Positions 48,254 to 60,600 of a DNA stretch of 64,000 nt are shown piece by piece. Location of the stretch: NCBI RefSeq assembly GCF_910591885.1, contig NC_063277.1, forward strand, positions 18,495,664 through 18,559,663, given 5' to 3'. Source of the stretch: Bombus terrestris. Lineage: Eukaryota; Arthropoda; Insecta; Hymenoptera; Apidae. The notes under the pieces are model-generated. The model saw only the letters and a list, made by a program, of their open reading frames with translations. It did not search any database and was not told the DNA's origin. Both the position numbers and the translations under genes were made by a program. Position 1 is the first letter of the stretch. The number at the start of each line of letters is the position of its first letter.

Positions 48254-48287
48254 ACTTACCTGAAACAGAAAGATAAGAATATGTTAG
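48254..48287 (-). other. Recursive splice site B (zero-nucleotide exon)
   Basis: Read on the minus strand, this site has a CTAAC branch point (48287-48283), then a pyrimidine-rich tract ending CTTTCTGTTTCAG. The full-consensus donor GTAAGT starts at once; the junction is between 48260 and 48259. The branch adenosine is 24 nt from the AG, an ideal spacing. A complete 3' splice site fused to a complete 5' splice site with no exon between matches the recursive splice sites of long Drosophila introns. The shared 13-mer with site A, on the same strand 35 kb away, makes chance unlikely. The host gene, on the minus strand, is not identified; its upstream exon should lie at higher coordinates, probably outside the window. 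Confidence 0.75.
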
Positions 48288-49043
48288 ATGGTGGTTTCGT
48301 TGTGCAATGTTTACAGAAAACTGGGCGAAATAATCCGATAACGCGGAACGTTATCAAAGAGTGGTTCATGGTTAACTGGTTTGGCAAGTTTGCGTGAACG
48401 ATGAGTGGGACGAGCTCCTCTATTCTTCGTGACTCACGATGAAATTGTATCGCGCTTGTTTTACGAACAACAATAATTTTTTATTAAAATTTAATAATTC
48501 GTATATTTAAAATGATCGAACAATTGTGACAATATGATCGATTTAAAGCTGGATGTATGGAGCATATAGAAGTATCGTATCCTCAAACAATTTGACCAAA
48601 CATAAATCATTTATTTTTGGAACATTTCAATACATAGAATGTAATAAATCTTTAGAGAAACATTTTAACGAAAAAATCGAGTCGATCGAATTTAATTTTT
48701 GTGAGAATTATTTATCCTTAAATTCATGCATCGAAGCGTTCGATAAAAGACACGTAACATCTGAAAAAAAATTACATTTTATATCACAAAATCGCAATCT
48801 ACCATCTCGCGATCGCAGTGTATTAATTTTTTCTCCCTACCATTCTCAATTCTAGTTATCTTTTATACTTTGCTTGCCGTGGTCGCGTTGCTTTTGCATT
48901 TCTATTTTCCACGAAAGTTCACGGTCCAGAAGTCGGTCAACGCTGAGAATATCTTCCCGTGTCGAATTCGCGCGATGAAATCGGGGTTATTAATGTCACT
49001 GCGCGTTCTAATTTCACCGAAGGGAAGAAGGGTGAGACGAGAT

Positions 49044-49050
<7 letters not shown>

Positions 49051-49076
<26 letters not shown>
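49051..49076. repeat. (GA)13 microsatellite
   Basis: Thirteen perfect GA units follow a GATA-rich lead-in. Confidence 0.96.
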
Positions 49077-49080
<4 letters not shown>

Positions 49081-49793
49081 CAGACAGATAGACAAACGGG
49101 CAGATCTCTTCAGACGAAATGCCATTCAAAAGATATACTAAAAACGAATCAGAAAAGAAAGACTCTAAAGAATTAAAGCCTCGCTACAGTCAGCTACGTA
49201 TTGCGACTTTTAGATTTCGAATGTTTCTGCATTTATGGAGGGACTCTAAAGATGCAAATATGCACAGAATATACGTAATATGTAAAAATATATAAAATAT
49301 CCAAGGTACAATATTTAGGATGAAACACGTGTTCGCATAATGGGTATCAAGGATGAAAAACAAAGACGTAAAGCAAAAATTCTGGATTGTCTGGCGACGT
49401 TGGACAGTTTTAGCGACTAATCGTGCAAAAAAACCGATAATTGATTGGAGTCGAAGAGGTAGAAGAACGGGGAATCAGGAGGAGAAAAATGTGGAAAACG
49501 AAATCGCACGAAATTAGGACTTAAGAAACATTTAAACTGCTTCCTTCGAACAGAACTGGTAAACAACGGAGTCCAATCTTCTTAATACCAAAGCTATCGA
49601 AAATCAATGTAATCGAAAAGACTGTGCTTCGAGTTAAACAATAAATTGAAGAAAAACAAAATACGAAAGTAGTTATTGAAATTATTCGATTATGGGTGGC
49701 AATTTTCTCCAGCAATTACGTGTAACAAAACGTAGTTGATCGAAGTATCTTTAACGTTTGTTTGTTGATTTTTCACTAAGTGTAGATATAAAA

Positions 49794-49821
49794 GATTACA
49801 TATACACGATTACATATATAC
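49794..49821. repeat. Two-copy 14-bp tandem duplication
   Basis: GATTACATATACAC is followed by GATTACATATATAC, one mismatch. About 45 bp later TGCTAAA is repeated in ATGCTAAATGCTAAATGC. Confidence 0.85.
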
Positions 49822-50387
49822 GATGATTTGAGATAATCTCGATACTTATCATTAAGCGCTAGATGCTAAATGCTAAATGCTTTTTATCAAGCGTTATTAC
49901 ATTGTTTCGATATTTATAAGGAAACGACTATAATTATAAGACTAACTTTAAGCATTTAATGTTTTCTTCTTTCTAGAGTATTTTTCTTAATATCCGACGA
50001 TTATACGATTTATTCATAATGAGCTTAAGGTGCCGTAAATTAAATTTTCCTATATTTATATTTCTTCGAGTCATAAATTTGAACGAAGAAAAATAACACA
50101 ACGATCGACCGATCGAAGCTTCCGGCTTCATATTCGGGCATCTCGCGATTACTGTGGCGAAATGACACGGAAACGGTTGTTCTTCAAAGGAATTGCGGCT
50201 AGTGCACCTATAGTCCTGTCTGGTTCGTGCTTCGATGCGCCCGCTCAATGCAGAAAATAATTTAAAAGGGAGCAAAAGTTCTTTCGAACGGATCCAGGAA
50301 TCCGACTAGCAGCGAGCAGTACTTCTTCGATTATCGTTTTTGCTCCGGCGAACAAAACAGGACATTCCCGGGATAACTAGAGCGATC

Positions 50388-50411
50388 GAGTTAATACCGG
50401 AGTTAATACCG
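50388..50411. repeat. Two-copy 12-bp tandem duplication
   Basis: The unit GAGTTAATACCG is repeated exactly twice. Confidence 0.9.
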
Positions 50412-51240
50412 GAGAGTGCAAGACTGTCCTTCGGCGTCGTTTAATCGAAGAAACGGATGCTGTTCTTGTTTTTGGATGCGATAACACCAAGATTGATGTA
50501 GATGAAAAACATGGACGAATGGACTTTTTGTAAATCGTACGATGCGATGTACATATCGGAAAAAAATTAATTACGACCGGGGAGAGTACAATGCGGTGGA
50601 ATAAATTGAGCAGGACGATGAAAATTTGTTATAAGAAAGAGGGAATAATTCTAACCAAAGCTAAACCATAGAATATCCTAATACTTTTAATAGTAACACT
50701 TTGTTTATTGCCTATAAGTAGGGTGCACATGTCTATGCATTTATGACAAATGTAAAGATAGTACGAGATATCGAGTGTAAGATACATTAGAAAATAAAAT
50801 ATATTGTTACTATGTGCTCAAAAAGTGTAAATATGATGTCTATGTATAAGAATATAATTATTTTATTAATGCGACGAGTTTGATCAATTCGGAAATTCAG
50901 AAATTTGATAGATACGCTAAACAGCCCCCCGCCCTCATTTCCCATTCGTTATCCTCTTATCTTCGTCCAACGGCACGATACAATTAAATTCGTCTTGAAC
51001 ATGGTAGGATCGTGTTTCTTTTTATACGATTCTTAGGCAGCGTATAGAAGTACGGCATAATAACGCCTTGTCCTGAATTCGTCGTGCACGGTCTTCTTGG
51101 TCGTATGCAACGTTCGTGGAAACGATATTCTTTTCATCGTCCAGCGGGCGTCGCGGAGGTGGACCGTGAAAACGCAGAGAACGGGCAAACAGGCCGCAAA
51201 CGACGTCCTTACGAGTCCTTCTCGTAGCCTCTCCTCGAAA

Positions 51241-51480
51241 ACGTTACGCTGCCATGGGCAAATTTACCATGCAAATTAGCAGATGTATTTCTGGCCGGAC
51301 CCGAGCGCGCTGGCGAAAGTACCGTCGAAGGATCGTGGCAAAAAAACTCGTACCGCGGCTCGAACGGAAACGTCCGGCCTGCGGCAAGAATAATTACGTA
51401 ATCTCGGACGAAACGCCCCAGGGTAAAAACTGGTCGGTACCGCCGTCAGTCCGACTTTAATCCGGCGGTTTTTGTTTATT
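51241..51480. promoter_or_regulatory. GC-rich element with POU octamer
   Basis: A CpG-rich stretch with ATGCAAAT at 51269-51276 (the POU-domain octamer), extended to ATGCAAATTAG, which also holds an ATTA core. It ends in CCGGCGGTTTTTGTTTATTA, similar in style to the end of the 28.4-28.8 kb island. Frames are open on both strands, so nothing indicates coding. A conserved enhancer is plausible but unproven. Confidence 0.22.
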
Positions 51481-53178
51481 ACGCGAACGTTTCCAAGACG
51501 CGTGCTAAATATCGCGAGGACCGAGCAACCAAGAAAAAGGAGGGTGGAATACCGACGATTCAAATAGAAGATGTCTCGTGATATTTCCTCGCCGTATCGT
51601 CGTCAATCTGCATATACTCTGTAAAGTATTTAATAAATGATCTGTTACAACAAGCGTTTTCATGCGGTTGAACGAAGGGGGAGAAAAATGATGGATAACG
51701 TTATGAAACGGAGACGATCTCGCGGCGATACAAATTCGAAATTACAGGCCGCCGCCGCCAGAAAACGCCGAAGATAATATGCAAAAGAGAAGCTTAAAAA
51801 GTAATTACCGGTGAAGAGGGCGGCGCTGGTTAAAAATTGGCGTACATAAAAAGTTTTCTAATTTCAGAAGCCAAGAATGGAGGTGGTGGAACACGCGCGC
51901 GCGACCGAGGGCGGAAACCGGGAGAACAAAGAGGAAGAGCAATGGCGGAGGGCGCGTAGTTACGTCCGCTCTACGCCACGTTTACGCGGCCACTCGAGTA
52001 AGCGAGTGGGGTGAGACGAGCTCGAATAATTTAATATACGAATATTTCGCGGCTACTCGAATGCTACGATTGCTACGAACGAGCTTCGAGTATTCCGGTA
52101 TCGTGCTATTATTCGCCGAGGTTACACGGATATCTGCGAGTTTCCAGTATTTGAATAATGTTCGAAAGCGTCTATCGTTGATTGCACATTTTTGCCATTA
52201 CATATATCGGTGGCAAAAACGCTTTAGTGGCAGACGCGGTACCAAACGATGGTAAACGCGAGGTAGCGTTCGTTCGATGGATATTTATAGACAAATATGC
52301 GTGGTAAAGTGAAAGGCCAATTCGGGATTGAAAGGGTTAAGACATAGGATGTCGAACTATCTGTTACACGCAACGATAATTCTTTTAATACAATTTTCGT
52401 TTTAAATCATTCTTTTTTATAATTTTGTTAATTCGAGGTGATCTTGTTAACTGGATCACCCCGATATTTCCACTCTCACACATCTAATCTACGATCTAAT
52501 GTTTCCGAAAATTAAACCAGACAAACATTTCGCTTGCACTCTCGCGTTACACGCTTCGTCAAAATCAGGCCATGCTTTATCCAACGGTGCGAAACGATTA
52601 CCAATCACTTAACAGTCGTAACAGACAGCAGTTCTTATCGTAAATACCAGAAACATCGTGAACGTAAACTAACAAAAATTCCATCCCCTTTATTGAAACA
52701 GATGCTGCTAGTTGGAAAAGTTACTGTTTCTCCAGGCAACACCGTAGTTCATACTTAACGGCTCGCATTTAACAAACATACTGCACAGTATCGCCCCATT
52801 AACCTAATTAGGTATATGGTATTAGAGCTATTGCAATTGTATGCACCGACAGGCAGACGCCAGACCGAGTAGATGGTCGAACGCACGCAGTCTGGCACAC
52901 AACGCTGCATTTTCGAGTTCTAGATTCTGTAGAATTTATGTCTGACCACGCTCGTGTGTTCCACTTGAAATTTTTTGCGCGCAGATTTTCGGTACGAAAA
53001 ACGGGAAATTCACCCTGGGGAACCGTAACTCTCTTCACTCTGGATTCTTTTCAACGTTTAATATCACGCGCTCTTACTTCCCTTCTATTTCGTATTTTTC
53101 TCTATTTTCTTTTTAGCTTACTGCTACTTTTTGTTTTATGCGCTTCTTTCTTCCTTTTTCCTTTCCTTTTTTCTTTCA

Positions 53179-53192
53179 TTTTTTTTTTTTTT
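53179..53192. repeat. T14 homopolymer in a T-rich tract
   Basis: Fourteen Ts lie inside a roughly 130-bp pyrimidine/T-rich stretch (53,080-53,215), which explains the Phe-rich chance frames here. Confidence 0.9.
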
Positions 53193-54331
53193 CATTTAAT
53201 TCATTATATTTTTTTAAATACCCCAACGACTTTCATTTGCATAGAGAACCATGCACATGCAGAATGTTGAACACGCTAGCTGCTGATAACACGATAGATT
53301 CCAAACTTTCTATCAGGATGTCTCGAAAGTTCCAGCAGTTTTCAGTTGTTCATTTTTGAAATTGAAGGCTTTTATGTAAAACATGCTCGATGTACACTTC
53401 TCGACGATGAAGCAGGAATATTAAATTAACTAAATATTATCTACTCGTTAAGTATTAGTAAGAATCAAATATAATTAACGAGTAGAACTATCTGTATAAT
53501 CAATTATACAATCAAAATAATTATTTCGAAATATATTTTACTCAAATAACTCCTTAGAATACGATCTTACGAAAATGGCAACTTTATTTAATTGTAATCT
53601 GCGGTTTAATTGTAAAACGCGCGGCGTGGTACCATTAAACTTGCTACTATTATAGTTACCGCAAATTTTCAAGACACTATTTAAAGCTATGCTTTCGAGC
53701 AAAAAATGGGGAAGAGAAAGAGAAAGAGGAAACCAGTGGAGAGCATTTAAGACGGCCTCTCAATGGAGGGAAATCGCGATGCACTTGACGTATCGACGCT
53801 GTTCGACGATCTTTAACGATAATTGGCGGCGCATCGATGAGAGTTTCACAGAAAATATCTCAACGATCCTTAGATGGATCGCTGTAGGCCAGGCTTTGCC
53901 ACGGATCGCCGGCAATCGAATTTTATTGTACGCGATCGGTTACGTATGGATCAATTACCCGGCGGCCTATGGTATATAGCGCAATTTGAACGATAGTTAA
54001 TCTACCGGAGAATTTTTAAAGAGTTCGCGAACGTAACGAGTTCGATGAAAAGTTATGAATAGCGGAGAAAACGGATATAAGACATTTTTGTTATGCCGAG
54101 AGAGAACGTTCTAGAATGAAAGTCGCGCGAGGTGTTGCAACTTGTTGGACATTACAGATAACATATTACGCAATTTGCATCAACCGTCTGATAACGTTCG
54201 GTGATACCTCGATACGTAATTGCGTAACAAAATTTATTTTATTGTAATTTATTATTAAAACTTATCATTATTAAGTTAATCAACTATTTAAGAAAGAAAC
54301 TAAAGTTCCATAAATCTTTTTTTCTTCTTAG

Positions 54332-54396
54332 GTTGTGCCAAGTGCTTCTATGACGAAATCAGTTAAAGGCTTTTCTTTCGTATTATGCAAATTACC
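54332..54396 (+). other. Possible 65-nt internal exon, unknown gene
   Basis: CTAAA at 54300-54304 (branch-like) and the pyrimidine tract at 54315-54329 lead to TTCTTCTTAG at 54331, one of the best plus-strand acceptors in the window. Sixty-five bases later ACC/GTGAGT gives a good donor (54396/54397). Only the first of the three frames is open across the exon. That is the frame needed to follow the phase-0 donor at 44989. The 21 codons match no family I know. A mariner scrap lies 260 bp downstream, so this could be part of a degraded element. No transcript evidence is available. Confidence 0.27.
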
Positions 54397-54659
54397 GTGA
54401 GTCACTCGTGATCAAACATTCGCATCGTTTCGAACTAATGCTGGTAATAATAAATCGTTGATTTTCATCAAGAAATACGTTATTAGATTTACGGTGATCG
54501 ACCTGTGGCTCGATCCTTCAGCACGTACGGTGAATATTCAGGCAGATGCCAGCCACGCCACGTCATTTCGTAGACGATGTTTAAGGACACGGTTGGCGTA
54601 TTCTGAAACCTATGGCTGGCTCGTGAGGATTTTTCAGGATAGCTCGCCGTGTCGTGGGA

Positions 54660-54760
54660 TCACCTGATCCTTGCTCCGTCAGATTTTTACTTTGGCACGA
54701 AGACATTTGAAAAATGTGTCGTACGAACCGACCGTAGGTACCATACGGAACGGGAAAGGA
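54660..54760 (+). mobile_element. Mariner-type transposase scrap (frameshifted)
   Basis: Codons at 54670-54693 read LAPSDFYF, the conserved stretch around the last catalytic Asp of mariner DD34D transposases (usual form SPDLAPSDxxLF). The preceding Ser-Pro-Asp is present at 54660-54668 but in another frame, because one extra base sits at 54669. About 170 bp further on, KDDAMFRN resembles the mariner KDExFFRxG region, at a longer spacing than usual. No terminal inverted repeats, TA duplications or N-terminal DNA-binding half are seen. It is best read as a dead, rearranged remnant. Family known from insects generally; subfamily not assignable. Confidence 0.42.
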
Positions 54761-55482
54761 AAGAACACGCGACCCTTGAGTACGGATTGTCATGCGGTAG
54801 AACGACGAGCCTTGCAGAAAACGCGAAAGAGATCGAACAAAAGGACGACGCAATGTTTCGTAACCTGATGTTATTAGAGCTTTTCAAAGAATTTATCTTT
54901 CAGCTAATATATCCATCGAATTTCTGCACTTTTTACACATGTATTGACCCGAGAAACTGTCATTTTTGCGAGTAGAATGTTTCTCTTCAAGTGCCGATGG
55001 CATTCTTTTTCAAATTTGTGACTGATCTGAAAACTAACGATCAACTGTAACTTTTGAACGTACGAAACATTTGTCATCTTGACAACGCTGTAATTATTCC
55101 AAACACCAACATTCGACTCAATCTAAATATATACCGGTTAAAGCGTATGTATTTTTATTTATTTTGCATACTCATGTATACTCTAAATTAATAAATATCC
55201 GCAATTCGAACGTTACATCACACAGCGACTATATTCTAAGCGACGAATCTCGTTACGTTAAATCGTAACCTTAGGCGTCTTATTCGCGAGAATTTCACCG
55301 TAAGGAGGAAAGAAATGGAGTAGTCAGAACGGAACCAGGTTGTATCAATTGAACTATCATACATCTACATAAATCCAATTGAACTATCTTTTGGATATAT
55401 ACCCAATGGAACTGAGATAGTTTTATAGCTTCTACAGTTAGGACAATAGGATCCAAGACGTGAGAGAGGACGAGCGAGAGAA

Positions 55483-55499
55483 AGAGAGAGAGAGAGAGA
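55483..55499. repeat. (AG)n microsatellite
   Basis: A short AG run at the end of a 40-nt GA-rich stretch. Confidence 0.88.
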
Positions 55500-57577
55500 C
55501 AAAAGAATGGAAATTCAAAGTAATATGAATGTTGGCTGGTTAAATTCGGCCTTTAAAAAATGTAGGATGAAAAGAAATCGACTGATCGGATTGCTGAACG
55601 CGAATCCTTTGTCTCTTGGATCCGATTTCGCGATTTAGGTCGTTGATGAATTTTTCCTCGTTTGGTTCTAACGTTGTTATTTTTAACATCATGAAACCGG
55701 TCATTCCAAACTCGTCACGTTATTTCTGACTTAGCCTATGGTACATACAAAATCTTCTTTTTTCAAATAAACTTTTAAAGTTACATAGTTATTTTATATA
55801 ATATTCGCGTGACTCAACGGGCTTTGCTAAAAACTACCCAGTTTCGTTATCTCAAATCAAAGGGTAAAAGGTATTTAGCAGAAATCCACCACCGACTAGC
55901 ATTCGCAGAAACACCAACTCCAACTTATGAAGAGGCTCCACGGGTCTCGAGCGTCGAGAAAAATATTAAGATGTTTTAATATGGCAGGGTGAAACAACTC
56001 TAGAGGAACCTAACCCCGTGATTGCTTAACTCTTCGCTGTATAATTCGTCGGCCTTCGTATTGTCGAACACGCCAGACTGAATCCCCGAGCATTACCATG
56101 AATAAAAAATTGTATATACCGGTAAACTGGCGATCCGCGGTCGGCCCGATCGGAGGAACTCCGCTAATACGTCAGGGATCCCTCGGTTCATCCCTCGATG
56201 AATAGCTTTGTCTCGTCGGCGCCCCGGCCACGGTACCGCTGATCCCATTAATTAAATCTTCAATACTCTTTAAATCGATTCGTTTAATAGAAAAATCCCC
56301 GTGTCCCAGCTGGATAAAGCCTTGCTTTCCATGGCGCGGTTCATTACGATTTTAATACGATTTTAATTATCGCCCTGGATCGGGAACGGATCGTTCCGGC
56401 GAATACCGAAGCTCGTGGAAAAGAAAACAGACGGTCGAGAACGGATCAAGAGAGAAATCGTACGAAAAGGCGAATACAAAGGCGAAAAGAAAGGAAAAGA
56501 ATCTTCCATTACATCTAGACAGTGGAGGTTTATGCCAATCCATATCTTTATTAACGTAACTAAGCGAATTTTGTATACTTTTAGTAAGTTAGTCCATAAT
56601 GTCAGTTTTGTGAAATTAATCTGGATCTGGATACATAGTCGACTCGAACCCGGCGATATTAATACGTTCAAAAATCAAGCTAACAAAGGGAAACAACGAA
56701 GATTGAAGAAAGCAAGAATAAAAAAAGGGGGTGGGGAGAGAGGAAAAGCGATATTTTTCACGAAGAAGAATAATGCGGTGCGGCATAGCGGTTGTTGGAC
56801 GGATAAGCCAAGGCTATCCTTTCCATCGCTCTCTCACCCTCGGTGAGGGGGAACAATAGAAAATGAGGAAACGGGAAAATAAACGAGGGAACCGTAGAAA
56901 ATTAGGAATGAGTATCTAATAACTGAAAAATGTGTCCTGGTATCCCGGGTACCGGGGACCGGAGAAAAGAACGTGCGGGGAAAGTCAATGAGGGGCTGAC
57001 GGCCACGGACGACGAGACGGCGTAGGAATGAGAGTCGTACGAGAGGAATGACAATGCTAGCCGGTGCCACCGAGAGAGGGTTTAAAACTTCAACCCCTCG
57101 TGGAAAATTTACAGCGGGCTGGATCCGGCGCGTCATTAAACACGTTGTTTCATAATTCACGCTACGATATATCCGTGTGTCTCGCTCAACCCCTCGTCTC
57201 CGTTTCTCTCTCGACTGCGGCCGCCCTTTTTCGCCACAGTTGTCTGCTACTTTCGCTCAAAATCTTTATGAAGTTCCGAAGCCAAGCGTCTTTAGGCGAG
57301 ATAGCTTTGCGAAAAAAGTAATTAAACGAGATTTCGACAAATTGAGAGGCGAGTTACCGCTATTCGCGAATATGTAACTAGTAAATTTCCAAACTTGAAT
57401 TTAGAAGTAAATACTTTATCGGAATTTTGTATAAATTAAATTTATAATCAAGTTCCTATTCACTGTAAACGTTTATCACGTTACTCAAGTTCTAAATACG
57501 CGTACATTTGTCGTCAAAATCTTGCCGTTGCTTCGTTTATTCTTCTTCGTTGTAATCTTGAAACGTTTAAGCTTCGA

Positions 57578-57605
57578 ATTACAACCAGGGGATTACAACC
57601 AGGGG
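57578..57605. repeat. Two-copy 14-bp tandem duplication
   Basis: ATTACAACCAGGGG is repeated exactly, followed by an extra G. Confidence 0.9.
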
Positions 57606-60600
57606 GATACGTTGCAACACCGGTCGAAAGCGTGTTCTTTTTTTCATCGCGGCAGAACAAATTAAAGTTTCCAAATTTAAACAAGCCGAATAATTTCAAT
57701 TTCGTGGTGGAACTAATGCGAAACTGGCGTAGCGTTATGAATAAAAGTTCGAACGCTCGTTGGAAGTCGACGATCGTTCGCAGTTGAAAACGGGGCAGAC
57801 CGTGTTCCATTTACGAAAAAAGGAAGAGAATGAAAAAAGGTGTACCGGAGTGGCAGTAACTTCTCGTGAACGTCCACGTTTGCCAGCGATACTCAGCCAG
57901 GAGACTTAACGAGATAAAGTCGTAAAATATTCAATTGGACGGACTGCCGGTTAAGTGGATACCGCGCGCTTTTAAGGCCGGTTTCTTACGTGCCGAAACT
58001 TCGAACCCACTCGATCCTGCTTCTGCTTGTCAATGAAATGAAATTAACTTTTCTGTGTGCGAAACTAACTTTCCGCCGCATTGATTCCGCGATACGAGAG
58101 ATGGAACTTTATTTTATATCGAGAAATCTGTTTCGTCGATCGTATATTTTTCGTTCGGCTTGCTTGAAATACGGTTCTTAATAAATGGAAATTCCATCGG
58201 GTCACGATAGCGCGTGAAATGTGGTTTTCTCGAATAAAACTTTAGCTCGACGCAGGTTCTTCGAAACATCGTATATTTATATGCAAGGCACATTCGATTA
58301 GTTCAAATCCTACGAACTCGTAGAAACGATCGACTTTAGAGTTCAAAATTCTCAAATTTTAGTCAATTTCCTGATTAAACTTCGAAGGAACAACGACTTC
58401 GATGCGCTCACCCGCTGCATTTTTCACGGGAAAACGATCATCGTTAACTTTTCGTTACTGGAAGATATTCGCCTCGACATCGGGTGTTCGTGGTATCGTT
58501 AGGTCTTGGTGTGTTGGAGGGAGATCAGCAACGGAGGATTGATCGAAATCGATCAAATCATCGCGCAAGTTTTCGTATTACTCTCGAAATAACGAACGTA
58601 CTGTGGCAACTTAGATCGTGTTGGTGGCACAACTCCGAGATCCGTGTACGTGTGAGAAGAGAAGAGAAAGTACAAATTGCGCCGATATCTCTGATAGCCG
58701 TGACAAGGTTCGTGGAACGTTTCAGCTAGCTCCGTGTACGATGGCCATGCAGCTTTGTAAAGCCACTTTAAGGACGATATCGGAGGACAGGGGAGTTCAT
58801 TACGAAGAAGTTGCGGTTTACATTGCCTCATCAGGAAGTCGTTAGCTTGGCCCACCGACACCTTCTGCCCTTCGTCGTACGCTTCCCTCCAACCCTCTAT
58901 CTCCCGACACTATACCTCCGCACGTCGACCGCCCTCGTAGCACCCTTTAGTTATTCCTTCGTACCCAAGGACTCCTCTGCGCTCGCTCGATACAGACTAT
59001 ACAGTTACGTGTTTCGCGAAATAGCCTCTATGAACTGACGGAGAAACTTTTAAGAGAGTCTCGAAACTTCCATTTTTAGCGGAACCACGCGGTTTTCGAC
59101 CGACGCTAAATTTTCGAAGGTTTAATCCTCTCCAGCTTGATTCGCGTCGCAAAAGGTGGTGCCTTCCTTGGATCTTGCAGTCATGCGCAAGTTTCTTTTT
59201 TAATCTCATCATTCGTCTCTAAGATTTGTACATCGAATAATTAAATCGTCTCTCAGAAAAAATCCAGGCAGAAACTAGTCCGTGAAATAATTACGATTTC
59301 TTATACGATAAATCAACCGTTGCGTCATAAGACAGAGATCGACTATTCCGAAGTATAAGCACGAACGCTGACGAAGCGTTACAGAACGCAGTCCAACGAA
59401 ATCCAAAATTTCGCTACACCACCTACTTGGCGAACGACCCGAATTTCGTCGAATCGCGACGCTGAAACAGCGACCGAGTCAGTTTATATCCTTGCGTTCT
59501 TCGACTGAAAGCACAACCAGACAGATACCTCTGAGCAAAGGGGAACGAAAGTTACGCCGAGAAACGAGCGACATTGAAAGAAAACTTTTAGGTTTTGATC
59601 ACCGATGGTTAAGTGACTGTGTTACGGAATGAACCGCTGCAACTAATTTATTGCGTTTGTCTTAAAATCTCTCTTTCGTGTCGTTTCCTTTCCTCCATCT
59701 CCCTCGTCGTTCGTTGGCTGAAGATCCAGTACAATTTCTTCGCTTAATCTCCACGTCGATAGTCTCGAATTGTTTACTGATAGCTTTAAAGATGAATAGC
59801 GTATCCTTTCGCGATACTCTTCTTCCACTTTATCGTGTAACTTCTTGGACTTGAGATTGGACGGAATTAACTCGTACCCTGTCTCGCGTTTTGTTTCCAT
59901 TTGTTTCATTAGAAAATTCTGTCGTCAGATTTTGCTTACATATATATTTTGAAGAATCAAATCGTCGAACGTTCCTTGTATATTTCTTTTTACTTGTCAG
60001 AATCTCGCGTATCGCTTCGTAAAATTCTTCGTATCGCTACTTACTTTGACTTCAAACAATTTCCTACTATTCTACTAGTTCAAAATGTTAAACGTGTTCG
60101 CGTTTAGGATATCTCAAGGAATCTTTAACGCTCGACACACACAATGTCTTGATGAGTTTTTGATGATTTCCCAGCACCTTCTATGTACGTCAACTATTTC
60201 CTTCTGCTCTATGTGTGCTTATGCGCGTACATCGTGTCGATAATCGATGCACCGTAAATAACATAATGTTAGCAATCTATCGTCAAATTGTCAACATACG
60301 TATAAAGATAGATAAAGACTGAAACACTAAACTATAGAAGATATTGTTGTGTAATAAGTACAAATTTTTTTATTATACCACATATCCGAATTTTTGACAT
60401 AAAGTAGGTATTTTATCGAAAAAAGTAGTAAGATCCGCAAAGTTGAAGGAAGAGCAAGATCGGTTTCCTGATTTAAGGTTATACGGAACATTATTCTTTC
60501 AGTGGAGCCGTTCGGAATCGCAAAGTTTTCAGCGTTCAAATTCGCCGGAAGTTTGGCAACAAAAGTCTCTCTCTCATCGAATTTATTCAGGATCCGAGAG

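Larger units (their letters stand above)
48300..54290. other. No gene recognised
   Basis: No supported gene. AT-rich stretches at 49,100-50,900 and 53,380-54,290 bracket a CpG-richer region at 51.0-52.05 kb. The latter includes an ATGCAAAT octamer (51269-51276). Repeats present are a GA microsatellite (49051-49076), two-copy repeats at 49794-49821 and 50388-50411, and a T14 run (53179-53192). Confidence 0.55.

Noticed and set aside
56636..56658. tRNA T-arm-like string (minus, GGGTTCGAGTC)
   Set aside because: The stem bases on either side of the loop do not pair, and no acceptor, D or anticodon arms are present.
57045..57075. GACAATGCTAGCC as a mariner DNARPH remnant
   Set aside because: Only a few residues match and no neighbouring transposase motif is in any frame.
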